A DNA stretch of 64,000 bases from Dimorphilus gyrociliatus (lineage: Eukaryota > Annelida > Polychaeta > Dinophilidae): NCBI GenBank assembly GCA_904063045.1, contig CAJFCJ010000005.1, positions 3,342,165-3,406,164 of the forward strand. Direction: 5' to 3'. The notes beneath the pieces are model-generated. The model searched no databases. It saw nothing but the letters and a program-made list of their open reading frames with translations, and had not been told where the DNA came from. The translations under genes and the position numbers were made by a program. Shown in pieces: positions 51,296-63,367 of this stretch (position 1 is its first letter; each line of letters begins with the position of its first letter).

Positions 51296-52949
51296 TTTGG
51301 GCGATACTACAGGTGATCAAAGACGTATTAAAAAAGTAATAATGGTTGGATCTGTTTTAATAATCATGAATTCCATATATTCCGCATATCTTTTATAATC
51401 CTCGAGTTATTTTCAGCTTAACAAGAGCAAATCCAACGTCAAAAAGCAAAAAACGATTGAACTAAAGAAATTGTAAACAAAAGTCACCTGTATGTTTTTC
51501 ATGCAAACATACCAGTTTTCTGTAGATATATCTTTTTTCTATTGTATTAATTTCCGTGCAAAATTCAAAAAACTAATAACATAACAAATGTAAATGTCTC
51601 CATTAAAGGTCAAAAAAGATTACATCCAGAGAATATTTTCATTTTATATAAAAATAAGGCAGTTAGAAATAAACAAAAAAAAGAACTGAAAGAAATTCAT
51701 CCAACTCTTTTATATTTATCAATTGAACGTTTTTATTATTAATAAAAACACTTATTTCTATTTCCAATCAATTTGAAGATTTTTTCATTATATTAACTCA
51801 TCAGCAAATATAAAAAGGCTTAAACTTCCTCCGATTGATTGTCAGCCGTGTCACATAGAATTTTATATCAGCTACAGGACAATTTACCACAAAACTTGTT
51901 TTTTGAATTGATCTAAAGAAAAGAAAACAACTTTTTTTTGACGCTTAATTGAGAGATTACATGTGGGCTTAATATATAATATTTGTATATAAATACAATA
52001 GTACATAAGAGAATGTTCGTAATTTAAATAGACTACCTTCCCACACGCTTTTCCTCCTTTATAATTTCAATTAAGTTTGAACGCTATTCATAAAAATAAT
52101 TTGATAATTAATTCAATTAACGTTAGATGGCGTTTAAGAGATTAAGATGAAATGAAATAAAAGTATATTAATTAATTAATAGAGTAAATAATAAGGCAGA
52201 TAACTGTAAAGTATAACAAACGAAGAACATTTGAAATAACGACATAATAAGGAAAAAAAACAATTAAGAACATACAATTAATATATAGTACATATAGGTT
52301 TTTACATTTATATAAAAGATTTCCATATAGAATATTTGGGTTGAAAGTTCGTTTTATATACATTGAAAAAGAAAAGAAAGAGAAAAAGAAGACTAGCGCA
52401 TTATCCTTACTATTACGAAAGATTATTCATATAATTTATAGTTTTCTGCAAGAAGATGCTTGACTATTTAAAATAATAGGCCTAGCACTTCAAAGACAAG
52501 GGATTTCGAAAGTTGTTTGCGGTTTGCATTTTTCATCTACTATATTCCTCTATGACATTTGTTTTTCGTCAAAAATTATCGATTAATCATTCGTTTTGGC
52601 GAAATACAGAACAGGTTTAATATATATATATATGTATATATATATATTATAACTAAATGCTAAGTCATGTATGATAAATATATATGAACGTATAGTGAAT
52701 ATACGTTATTTAAGTATTATCGTTCAATTTGCAAATCGTTATAGTACATAATAAACACTTGTTTTTTATTTAAAAAAAAGGCAATCAAACGCCTTGAAAA
52801 AAGGAAAAAATAGATTTGCAGTTGACTGAAAAAATATTGTTCAGAATCCGTAATTTTGTGTTATCTCTATATTTTTCTTTTGAATATAAAACAACAAGGT
52901 TTAACATTAAAGCTTTTTTATCTGTTTAAACTCTCTTTCTATCTTTACT

Positions 52950-52992
<43 letters not shown>

Positions 52993-53796
52993 AACTCATA
53001 TTGCCCCTTCCCCTTTTCTTTATTTAACATGATCCTATTCCTGCACAACGTATTCATTTTCCAAGAAAATTTAACTTCAATCAATTCTTTTCACCCTCTT
53101 TGCTTCTTTACTCTCCTGAGATATGAAATATTAGAATAGAACTTAAACTGGGGTTATGTAATCTCAACAACGTTTTCTTTCCGGCTAACATGTTATGAGT
53201 AACTTATTGAGTAATTGTAAAGAGGGTTGAAGAGGAAAAGACGGAAGTTGAGGAGAAAGGAGGAGAGAAAATTGGAAGGGAGTCGAGAAAAAAGTGGATG
53301 AGTAAAGAAGAGACTAAGGGAGGTAGTGAGAGAGAGAGAGATTAGATGGGAAGAGTAGAATACTATAAAGCCATTAAATGCCCACTTCCGGGACATGATC
53401 TACTGACGCAACGGATCGTTATAAAATACGTTGGAAATGAGAAAATTATCATACAGTAATCCTTGTAAAACGATATCAGTCTCCGTTACGGATTATTAAA
53501 ACATAAAAAAAGGATTTTTAGTGTTTAAATGTAATATAAATGCAATATACAGAATATGTACTTATGTATTTGCTTATATTTATTTATAATTCATTTTCGT
53601 TATGAGCCGGGCCACACATTCCGTAAAATAAACCAAAAACTACAAATAATACCTTTCAATTAACAAATTGGCAGGCCTATTCGGACTAATCGAGTTCGTA
53701 CACAATACTCTCCTACTTCAAACGAACATAGTCACGTGACTGTTAGGGTGATGTCGCCAGAGAAGCTTCCTGAGCGTATACGAATATATCAGAACG
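51296..53796. other. Gene-poor divergent intergenic region
   Basis: About 2.5 kb with promoters of Melted and of the lectin-type receptor. It contains one reverse-strand copy of the recurring motif (cgttagatggcgttt, 52121-52135), a tatata palindrome at 52620-52648 and a (CT) array at 52948-52988. A complementary AG-rich tract lies at 53325-53342. No supportable frame. Confidence 0.5.
52948..52988 (+). repeat. (CT)n microsatellite
   Basis: About 40 bp of uninterrupted CT. Confidence 0.9.
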
Positions 53797-56700
53797 ATGC
53801 AAGACCGGCTTGGCCTCGTAGTATCGGTTTGTTTTGCTGTCACCATAGGCGAGTAGATCTATTTTTCTTTAGCATCTTTATTAGTTGTAAATAACTCATT
53901 AACTCGTATTAATATCATTTTCTTTCAGAATTTCCATTTTCGTACTTTTCCTACAGCTTTTAGCCTAAACAATTCTCTTAAGCTACTTTTTGTCTTTTTC
54001 TTTCCCTCTTTCTCTTTCCCTCTTTCTCTTTCCACACTTTCTTTACCCTTTCTCATTTACTACCTCTTCTGATTTTTCCTGTATACGATATTTTATATAT
54101 TTCAGTTGGATAAAACCTTGTTTTTTTGTCCAATTTATATAATCTATGAATAAGATAGAAGAAAGAACGTACGGAAAAAAGTTGTTCTTCCCAAGATAGT
54201 TGGCCGTCAATTTTCCAATCGTTTTGCCTATGGCAAACTACAGTAGAGAGGAGCCAATCTAACCTTTTAACACTGCAAATTACTCAAATCCTCTTGCAGG
54301 ACGCTTTCGAGTGCTTATCCGAAGGAGTGTTCTATTAGCAGACCGACCGACTCAAATTAATTCGCTCTAATTTCTTCAACCTTCTATCAAAGTCAAACTG
54401 AGTCAAATTTTTATATATCTATATACTTCTCTTTTTTTTCTACAATGGAATAGGCTTATCAATCGCGTCGATACATTGTGTTATTGTTCGTGTAGACTAG
54501 ACAGTACATAGCATATTTTCCCCTTTTCACTTTAACTTTACCTTTCTTTCCTTCTTTCTCTCATACTAGAACCCCCTCCAGTCTTTACTTTACATTAAAC
54601 CTTTATTCATAGACTCATCTGAGTCCATGTATTCTTCATCTTTGAATTAATGCTTTTTATCTTCCCTCTCCACTCTCTTTACATCAGTTTTTGATAAACT
54701 TTTACCCGTTATTGCAACTAGACTTGTACTAATTTAAGCTTGTTTACAATTGATAACAAGCTACGTTATATATATATATAAACATATACAATATGTTAAT
54801 ATATTAATATACTTAAAAATTGATACACTACAGCCAGAGAAATTTGCAGCCATCAAGAATTTAAGGAATCTTGCCCAAACGGTGAAGTAATACTTGTAAA
54901 ACGAGCAATATATGGTCGTATGAAAGGTCTGGGGTTAGTATACCGACTTATTAATAATCAGAATACATATAGGCCTACTCAATTCGCCATTATATCCCAT
55001 TTCCCAGAGGCTTCTGTGTAAAGACGACCGATGAATATAAAAATTGGTCAAAGTACATACTCGCAATATTCCCGGGTCGGTCTATAATAATTATGTATAA
55101 ATAAAGCCGCTTTAGATTAATATATTATTTACAAAGCTAAAATAAAAAAAATCATCTCTCTCCTCCATATTTTCTCTTTTTTATGGCTTCTTTTCTTTTA
55201 CTTAATTTTTTTGTTTTCTGTTTCTCCCCTCCTCTCTCTCTCCCTCTCTCTCTCTCTTTCTCTCTTTTTCTCTTATCTTTATTTGTGTAATTACAGATGT
55301 ATTGATGAGGATAACGACTTCTATCGAGACTGTAATGGATCAGTTTTGCCTTATTTAGATTTAATATGTTCTGGACATAGGAATTGCAGTTTTAAAGCAA
55401 ACGATAGAAAACTGGAAAAAATGACTAATTGTTTAGGGGAACTTAAGCAACATTTAAATATAGACTACGAATGCGTAAGAGGTATTTATTTATCAAATTT
55501 TACTAATTTTGCCTTTTCCATCCATCAGGATAGTTAATTCAAAAAGTAACCACATTGTTTTTTTAATTGGTTGAATAAAAACGGAGAGAAAAGGCAATAA
55601 TTTTCAATACAAAAAGAGAGTTATTGTTCTCATATTATTTATAAATATATACGTTTTTGCTTTGTTTGCATGTACAATTTATATTTATATATGAACAGCA
55701 TTGCAGCCGACCAACTGCAAAAACTGTCAAAGTCAAGCGTACGGTCTGCAACCGCCTTTACGAAGTTTTATATTTAGCACTTTATTTAAAGAATGCAATG
55801 GCGATTGCTTTTGGTCTATTTGGGCACCAAAAGATTATCGTATAGAGATTCAATTAATAATATTTGATGATTTGAGAATTTCCTCTGGTTTTCCTTGGAT
55901 TACTGTTAAGGAAGCGAACGTGGACAATTTCTCTATATATCCGTCGTTCAAAGCTAGGGAGAAGAGAGTCTACACGTCCTATACGAATGGTCTGAAGATC
56001 CTCCTGAGGGCTCCGGTGAAGGGTCGATTCGCCATCGAATGTCGAGGTATAGAAAAACGCTTTTAGACGCTAGATATTGCAAATGTCAACAACGCCCGGC
56101 AGCTATCAAGCAGTGCCCGCCGCCAGTTCTACGGAGAGACGCCTTTATAAAGCCGTCTAATTCCCGTCTTAAAGTTAACGTCTATTGCAAAAGTCGCCCG
56201 AAGCTATCGTATACGTTGTCGTGCAAGGACAACAAATGGAGAGGTGTTCCTATTGAATGTTCCGGCTCAGGTGCAGGTGTGTTTATTCTTCTAGTTAACC
56301 ATCTTTATAGCGCACGCGAGTCAAATAACTGCACGCCCTATTAGCAACAATAGGCAAGTAGATCAAATTTTTTTAATCAAATCAAGTGCATCTATTTGAA
56401 TTGCGCATATTAAGCCATATTCATTTATTTTTCCTATTAATTTATCTAATTTTGTCATTCTTTCAACAGAAAACAAGGAAACTGGTACCGGAAAGGCGTG
56501 GTTAGAAAACGGTATAAAAGAATTTTGCCTAATCAAAGTCTTATCATTAAAACTCGCTTTACCCAACTTTTTCCTTCTACAATATAGCCGCTCTACCGGT
56601 CGCTATTGGTGCTGGTATTTTTATAGCCTTTGTACTACCAGCAATTTTACTCTTCTACTTTAAAAGGTAGGACACTTAATTCCAGAAGAACGCCATCTAA

Positions 56701-57526
56701 CGAGCGGACGTAACTCTTATTACTAAGAATTAGGGGTTTTTTAGGGCACGAGTAATTAAATACATCAACATAGCACAGAACTCTAAGGAAAAAGTATAAA
56801 AGTAGTGAAGAAAGAAAGAGAGGGAGAAAAAAGAAAGAAAAAATAAAAAGAGGGAAAGAGGGAAAAAGCGACATCCAGATAGATAGAAAAAAAAGGGGCG
56901 AGTAAGCGAAAGAGACGCATTTATTTAAGAGAGACGCCACTGAGTCTAGATAGCCATTTATTTCGCAGATGGTAAATTATGATGTTGTTTATCCATCTTA
57001 TTTATTTATCATTGATTTGTATCCAACATTATAGCAATTATTGCACTTATTACAGCTTTCCACCATCAATTAGGTATATACGAAATTAATTAATACAAGC
57101 TTTGATAAAACAGTGCTTCTCAACAGCCTTTTAAACAGAAATATTACCACTAATTGATTAGATAAATTATAAACTAATTCAAGAGGAGAATGTAAGAGAA
57201 GAGACGAAAGGAGGGGGATATATCACATACGTTTTATAATATAACATAATATATACTCGATGTTCTTTTCCTTCTCTTTCTATCAATGTTGATATTATTT
57301 CTCTTTTTCTTCCTAAATTGTAAATAATTACAGGAGAATGGAAAATTCTCAGGCAAGTAAAAGGGAAGAAGTACGAAATTACGAATGGACGGCTACTGCC
57401 GTTAATCAACCGAATACGGATATAGTCTTAAATGAATTATCTCACAATCAAGCGTATCGAACGATGCATTTTTATGATAAACCTTCCAACACTAATTATC
57501 CAGGATCCTGCCTCTTAGTTTGTTAA
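53797..57526 (+). CDS. Type I membrane receptor: SUEL-type lectin, CUB-like and sushi domains
   Basis: Eight exons: 53797-53852, 54838-54933, 55297-55481, 55699-56046, 56103-56270, 56470-56511, 56588-56666 and 57334-57526; 388 residues. A signal peptide opens the frame (MQDRLGLVVSVCFAVTIG). Exons 2-3 form a rhamnose/galactose-binding SUEL lectin domain (ESCPNGEVILVKRAIYGR, CIDEDNDFYRDC). Exon 4 is a CUB-like domain (IEIQLIIFDDLRISSG to GRFAIECR). Exon 5 is one sushi/CCP module (QCPPPVLRRDAF to CKDNKWRGVPIEC). Exon 7 is a transmembrane helix (PVAIGAGIFIAFVLPAILLF) followed by Lys-Arg. The tail has tyrosines (NYEWTA, AYRTMHFY). The combination is that of an adhesion or recognition receptor; closest named family unclear. 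Exon 5 start is chosen at 56103 (56-bp intron). Confidence 0.75.
56667..57333 (+). other. Intron 7 of the lectin-type receptor
   Basis: 667-bp intron. Contains one copy of the recurring motif (gaacgccatctaacga, 56688-56703) 22 bp after the donor site, and AG-rich sequence at 56805-56905. Confidence 0.55.
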
Positions 57527-57760
57527 GAAATAACTAACAAAGAAAAAAAAGTATAAATTAATATATTTATAAAACAATATATGTACACTTATTTTGTTCT
57601 CTTTTTGTTAATATCAATGTACAGGGAATGGAATTCCATTATTCTTCTCATTCTTTTAATTTTTTCAGCCTGTTTCTATATACATTTTATGTATATAATA
57701 TATATATATGTACAATATATATGATATATTTCTTTCTTTCTGTCTCTTCTCTCACTCAAT

Positions 57761-57765
57761 CTCCC

Positions 57766-57803
<38 letters not shown>
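57761..57803 (+). repeat. (CT)n microsatellite
   Basis: CT array with two CCT interruptions. Confidence 0.88.
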
Positions 57804-58163
57804 ACTTTCTTCCTTTCTTTTTTGGTCTGCTCTTCTAAATTGTCTATGGGTTTCATCAAATTTACAACTATTCTTTTATCATCGCTATTTAGATTATCTA
57901 TTTTGTTATGCTTTACTTTACTATTCCACAAAAAAGAGCCTAAACCAGAAAGAAGAAAATAACAAGTATATTTTTGTTACTTTTGGACAAACAACAAATA
58001 TAAAAAACGTGTTTTTTTTACAAAATTATATACTATAAAATAAATATGCTGTAAATCTATTAATTTATATTTCTGATTGATTAATTATGAACAAAACAAG
58101 GCAGAAGAATGTAGCAGAGTAGGGATTAAACGAGTATAAGAAGATATTAAGTGTAGCTTAATC

Positions 58164-58171
58164 TAAAGTAT

Positions 58172-58223
<52 letters not shown>

Positions 58224-58240
58224 GGGAGGGAGGGAGGGAA
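58164..58240 (+). repeat. (GA)n / GGGA microsatellite
   Basis: About 48 bp of GA then GGGA-type units. Confidence 0.9.
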
Positions 58241-58661
58241 GAGGGAGAGACAGAAGAAAACAGAGTAGAAGACAAAATAAAAACAGAAGCCTAAAGTAAA
58301 ATAAAAATTACATTGCGTAAAATTGCTTAAAAGTTTAAACTGCAATTTTATATATTGCAGTAGCTTTTTCTACTGTAAAAACAGATGTAGTTGTTTACTA
58401 ATATAGACAGATAGACAGCAAGAGGGGCGCAAAGGATTTTATATATTTTTCCCCAGGGGTACTATATCGCTGAGGATACATATTTGATTAAAGCCGAATA
58501 AGCTGCACTAAATTGTTAAAACGCTACATATAGGTTTGTTAATTACATCGATGCCAACGCCATCTCTCTCACTAAACAAATAACCAGTTAAACATATACG
58601 ATCGAGCCTAATCAATGCATCTCCATAGCGATATCTACCTGTTTATCTAGTTTGCCAAAGC

Positions 58662-59621
58662 ATGGAGTCCGTAAGTCCAAAACAGGGTATCCTTAAGGAG
58701 GAATTGGCCACTTTGAGAGCTAAATGGAACTTTAAGATGAAAGAACTCGATTATAAGATGAGAAATGGCACAGAAATTAGTGATTCAGACAGATTATCTG
58801 CTGATAATGCTTATCTAGTACGGCATTTAGGCGATGCTTTAAGTTTAGCAATAAGTGATGTCGTTGAAAAAAGACCAGCGGATCCAATCAGTTTTTTATC
58901 CTGCTGTCTCCGTAAATATGCGGAAGATAAAAGGAAAACCTTCGAAGAAGACGTTCGAAAGTTGGAAATGGAATTAATTCTAGAGGAACAAAATTTAGTA
59001 CGGGAAGAACGCAAGGTTCAAAGAATTGAAGAGGCCGCCTATGAAAAGGAAAACGAGCGGAGAAAGGTGAGAATTTAATTGAAAATTCTAGCATTTAAAC
59101 TATTATCAATGATATTTTATATTTTCTTTCAGATGTTGTATGTTCAAAGGGAACAAGAAATGGAAGCGAGTTTATCGGCTTCTCCAAGGCTATCTGAAGG
59201 ACAATTGGATCACGAAGATGGAGAAAACAACCAGACGCCAATGATAGACGAACCATACCCGTCACCCACTACTAGACGGCGTTCAAACGCCTCAGATTTA
59301 TACACGATTAAGGAAGATGAGAAAAACAATAAAAATTCCAACCAAACAAGCGCAGCAGAAGAAGGGAAGGTTGATAGAGAATTAACAGCAGACGACGCGG
59401 AAGCTATTGAGAAGTCGAAATTGCAGATCGAAGAAGTTAAAGAAGTAACTGACGACCTTATCGCCAATATGTCTTCCGAAAATAGGCAAATTAGCATAGC
59501 GGGGGTCGAGCAAGCGGAACTGGAAGCAATTGCTGAGGTTGAAACTATGGACGAAAACAACAAAGGGGTGGGAGAAGAGAAAGATGAAGGTGAAGAAGCC
59601 GAGGTTGAAGAGAGAAAATAA
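58662..59621 (+). CDS. Dpy-30-domain protein (DYDC-like)
   Basis: Two exons, 58662-59066 and 59133-59621; 297 residues. A Dpy-30 motif lies at about residues 50-90: YLVRHLGDALSLAISDVV followed by RPADPISFLSCCLRKYAED. This resembles the DYDC1/DYDC2 arrangement, where the Dpy-30 helices are followed by a long charged coiled coil (residues 95-145 here). Dpy-30 motifs dock on amphipathic helices in histone methyltransferase or axonemal complexes such as radial spokes. The second exon is low complexity, acidic and Ser-rich, with a Glu-rich C-terminus (EEKDEGEEAEVEERK). DYDC assignment is likely but not certain. An AATAAA lies at 59674-59679. Confidence 0.75.
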
Positions 59622-61134
59622 ATCATTAGCGCCAATAGACTAGCATTTTAACAAAGCTTAATAAAAGTAAAAAAATAAACATTAAAAGAGAAAAGTCTTG
59701 TTTTCTAATTAAAAAGATTAATTAGGTCAACTTTAAAAGCAGAAAAAAAAGCAGATTAAATTAAAGTAAAGAGAACTGTAGCGTCTCTCTTTACATGCTC
59801 TCGCATTTTAACAAAAAAAAGGCGATATAGAGACGAGTACGATACGATAAATTTTTTTTAAACGCCATCTATCGAACTAGAGAGTTGAATAAATATGTTT
59901 TGTATTTGATAACTGGAACGAATCTATTTAAACTTTGCACCAAACTCCTAAAAATAAAATGGACAAGACTAGTAAGAAACTAAATTTAGAATAGGCCGTT
60001 AGAAAAGTAATAAAGTAAACAGCATTCATAATACATGATAAGTGTATACAGGGGTAGAGAACAAGTTATAACAAAGGCATTCGACAACTTTGATGGGATT
60101 ATGTGGATTCTCTTAAAACGTATACATAGAATTAAGTATTCTACTTAATGAAGAACTCTTTTGTTATCATTTCTAATACCTTACGAAGCTAATTAATCTC
60201 TTATTATTTTGCTATTAATTTATTTTAAACAAGCTATATTTGTCCTAAAAATTGTACACACAAGCCGTAAAAAGAAAAAAGAGACGGAGGAGGAGGAAGA
60301 TAGGGGAATTTAATACTTCTATGCCTATATAAAATTCTATTTATAATTACGCATTGTCTCAATCTGTTTAATGTCATGAAAAATTATTCAAACTGTTTTC
60401 TATTAAATAGTTAAGTTTTGGATTTAAAAGACAATTGAAGATTTGAAATCCGATGGTTAAGATTTTCACTATATCATCTTCTATTCGCAGTTACTTTTTT
60501 TGTTATATATATTGCTTATACAGTATTAACCAAGTAGGTACTTTATTATTACTATTATTATTATTACTGTATATTCTTTAACCAATTCCCTCATTTAAAT
60601 AGTGAGGGAGAGTCTTATTATTGCTCATTGTAATCACTGTTAGATAATATAAAAAGACAAGACAGTGTTTAATTCTTTTTTACGTCGCATATATTATGCA
60701 GTAAGCTTAGACATATACTCCCCAATATGATTTATATAAGATGTATAAAGCATAGGAATGTCACTACCGGAAGTTCAGTAACAATATGCTAATTAACTTT
60801 TCTCTTGCCAAACGTTTCTTTTAGTTTGCGGCGTCGGAACCGACTTGGTTGGTTTTTTCCTGAAAATTTAATTCTAACTTTAAAGAGAAGGTAAAATAAT
60901 TTGTTAATAGTTTTTTATTTAAATAGTTTTTTTTATTAAAAAAAAGAAAGAAAAACAGAAATTTCTATCATCTTTTTTTCATTTTATAACAATAAAATAG
61001 TAAGAGAAATAGATATAGTAATGGAATATCATGTTTTTTCATCTCTTTTAGTTAATTGTTTAATACGTTGAAAACTATTTGTGTAGTTTTTTTTTAAATA
61101 ACAACAGTAAATAAGTAATAAAAAGTGAAGGATT

Positions 61135-61171
<37 letters not shown>

Positions 61172-61444
61172 CAAACGGAGAAAGCGGAGGAAAGAGATAC
61201 TTTTCAGTTTTCTTTTTTTCCTTCCGTCCAGGAGCGAAACTAAAACATTGTAGTATAATTAGAACATTTTTATTTAACTACTTTAGCAGATAATTTTATT
61301 ATAACTTCCTATCTTGTTTCATTTTCCTTCTTCCCTCTCTACATCTCGCCTAAACCATATTTTTCCTCTTTATGACAATATATATAAATGAAATAGCCTA
61401 CGGAAAATGTCAAACATAATCTATAAAAGTGTTATTTTCTAGTT
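59622..61444. other. Intergenic region and putative 5' UTR exon of the NPF gene
   Basis: About 1.8 kb. Contains a recurring-motif copy (aacgccatctatcga, 59861-59875), (ATT) repeats near 60546-60566 and an AG array near 61139-61171. A segment at 60829-60889 is flanked by a strong acceptor (tttcttttag) and a donor (AAG/gtaaaa). It has no long frame, so it could be a non-coding first exon of the NPF transcript (inference). Confidence 0.45.
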
Positions 61445-61975
61445 ATGTTTCGTCTCGGGAGTCTCCTAATTCTTGTTCTCATCATGGCGTCCGTGACCAG
61501 TGATGGAGTACCCTTCAGAAGTAAGGAACGTCGGGGCAAAACCCTACTACACAACTTCAACGATGCTAAACCCCCAGTAAGACCAGCCGAATTCAAGTCA
61601 GTGGCCGACTTTAATGATTTTTTTATGAAGTTGAGGGAATATTATTCAATCATTGGCCGACCGCGGTAAGATCTTTTTATCCTCAATTTTCTTCCTTTTT
61701 CTACTTTTTCGATATGAAAGTTATTTATAACTCAATGATGAATATAAGCTTTAATATAAGAAAAGAATTTATACGTCTAATCATGAAAAACATACCAAAG
61801 AATATTGAAAAAGTAGTATTTTGAAAGAATTCTGTTTCCATGCTCATGTAAAATGAGTAAATGTATCAGTATAAATTTATATATATATATATATATATAT
61901 ATACTAGTTTCATTTAACATTTTATAAATAAAATGTATATAAATATTCAGGTTTGGGAGGAGCGTAAAAACTTAA
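61445..61975 (+). CDS. NPF: Neuropeptide F (NPY-family) precursor
   Basis: Two exons, 61445-61665 and 61951-61975; 81 residues. A signal peptide (MFRLGSLLILVLIMASVTSD) is followed by a short spacer with a dibasic site (KERR, 27-30). The NPF peptide then runs from about 31 to 75 with the family's PVRP, REYYSIIGRPRF end. The intron falls inside the last arginine codon of RPR (CG/G), the position conserved in NPY/NPF genes. The second exon supplies Phe, then Gly (amide donor), Arg (cleavage) and SVKT before the stop. The predicted product is an RPRF-amide peptide regulating feeding and related behaviours. The start codon sits 2 nt after a strong acceptor (ttttctag), so an upstream non-coding exon is expected. 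Confidence 0.93.
61882..61904. repeat. (AT)n in the NPF intron
   Basis: About 22 bp of alternating AT inside the 285-bp intron. Confidence 0.8.
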
Positions 61976-63367
61976 CAAAATAATCTCATCCACTCATTCG
62001 CTCACTCACTCAATCTCTCTCTCTCTCCTTCTCTCTTTCTCTCTCTCTTCTTTCTCCCTTTCTCTCTCTTTTCTTTTTCACAATATCCTTCTTCAATTCT
62101 CTTTCCTTTGTCATTTTTTTCGTAGCTTTTAGCTTTGTAGCACGCGCACAAGCATTTACACACAAGCACGAGCAATCGCTATGATTCTTTCCAACTTTCC
62201 TTTCTCTCCTTTTCTCTCTCTCTCTCTCGCTCTCAATATCTATTAAGAAGTTTATCAAAACAAAGCAAAGAAATGAGAACTTTTCCTGATAAACTTTACT
62301 GCAAAGAAGGAATAAAAATGTGAAAACAAAATAAATTTTCGTTTGTTTTGAAAGAAATTAAAAGAAATAAACTATCAAGATCAATTGGAAAATAAGAAAA
62401 TACGAGTTAAAATCGTTGTTTTATCTAAAATATAAATATAAAATAATATAGATATAACATATTTATTGATATAACTTTTTGATTTGAAGCAAAGCCTAAT
62501 AAATAACTTCAATAAACCTTCATCAATAATACACGATCATTTTTAGTAGCTTAATTATGGCGCTGGTTAAGTAACCTTCGCTTGTCCAAGTTCATTACAG
62601 TTTCTTTTACCTACTTAAGAATACTTTGACCTTTATAGAAAAAGGAAAAGAAAGAGAAATTTGCGTATTCTTTAAAAATCGTTGTTTCCTTTTTATTGAT
62701 AATTATCTATTTAGTAGGAGAATTTATTTTCATTTTCATAAAAATAAACACATTTATTTGTTGCATTTCTTTTATTCAATATGATATGAAATGTATAATA
62801 AGTATTCAGTTGTAGGCTGATTCTTTTCATGATCAAATTTAGGATCTTTATTTAGTGAATCACACTGAATAGGAGGTTTAAATTTCGGTAAAAAATCAAG
62901 TGTGTTATGTAATAATTCGCCAGAGTAAAACTTCAGTCAAAGGTCAGAAATAGTAATAATCAAGCAAATTTCATAAGAAAATCTCTCATTCTCTATCACA
63001 TGTTATTCTATCTATCAGATAAAATATTTTTCTCATTCATTTAAAATACAGTTTTACAATCATTCTAACTTATTCTCAATCATTCTGCAGTTTTTTTTAT
63101 TGTTCCTGTAACATCTAATTCCGATAAAAACGTTGTCAAATGTGAGAAGAAATGTCACCTTATTTAGCTCATACTGCCAACGTTTACGTATACAGCTTCA
63201 GCTTCGCTTTCATTCGTTACATTTCCATATATAGGTTCCTCTTTGCTAATTTCTCCTTTACCCTCCATTTCTTTGTTAAGGTTTAGTTCTGTCATATCGT
63301 TATTCTTTAATTCTTTGTTTATTTCGTTCAATACCTTTTTTTAATGAAAAGTAATATTATATTTTTT
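61976..63367. other. Intergenic region 3' of NPF
   Basis: 1.39 kb with CT-rich tracts (62015-62070, 62205-62232) and AT-rich DNA; a 3' flank for both convergent genes. No supportable frame. Confidence 0.5.

Larger units (their letters stand above)
57527..58661. other. Intergenic region with complementary CT and AG arrays
   Basis: About 1.1 kb. A (CT) array (57761-57803) and a (GA) array (58164-58240) lie about 400 bp apart and are complementary, so they could pair in a transcript. The motif core cgccatct occurs at 58558-58565, about 100 bp before the next start codon. No coding gene. Confidence 0.55.

Noticed and set aside
56047-56066. An apparent 20-nt intron (gtatag...ttttag) in the receptor gene
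   Set aside because: It keeps frame, but far below the usual intron size here. A 56-nt intron from the same donor to the AG at 56101-56102 also keeps frame and starts the sushi domain directly before its first cysteine.
57628-58038. Open frame rich in Leu/Ser/Phe
   Set aside because: Produced by translation of the CT microsatellite and flanks.
62010-62258. Arg/Glu-rich open frame
   Set aside because: Reverse translation of a CT-rich tract; low complexity only.
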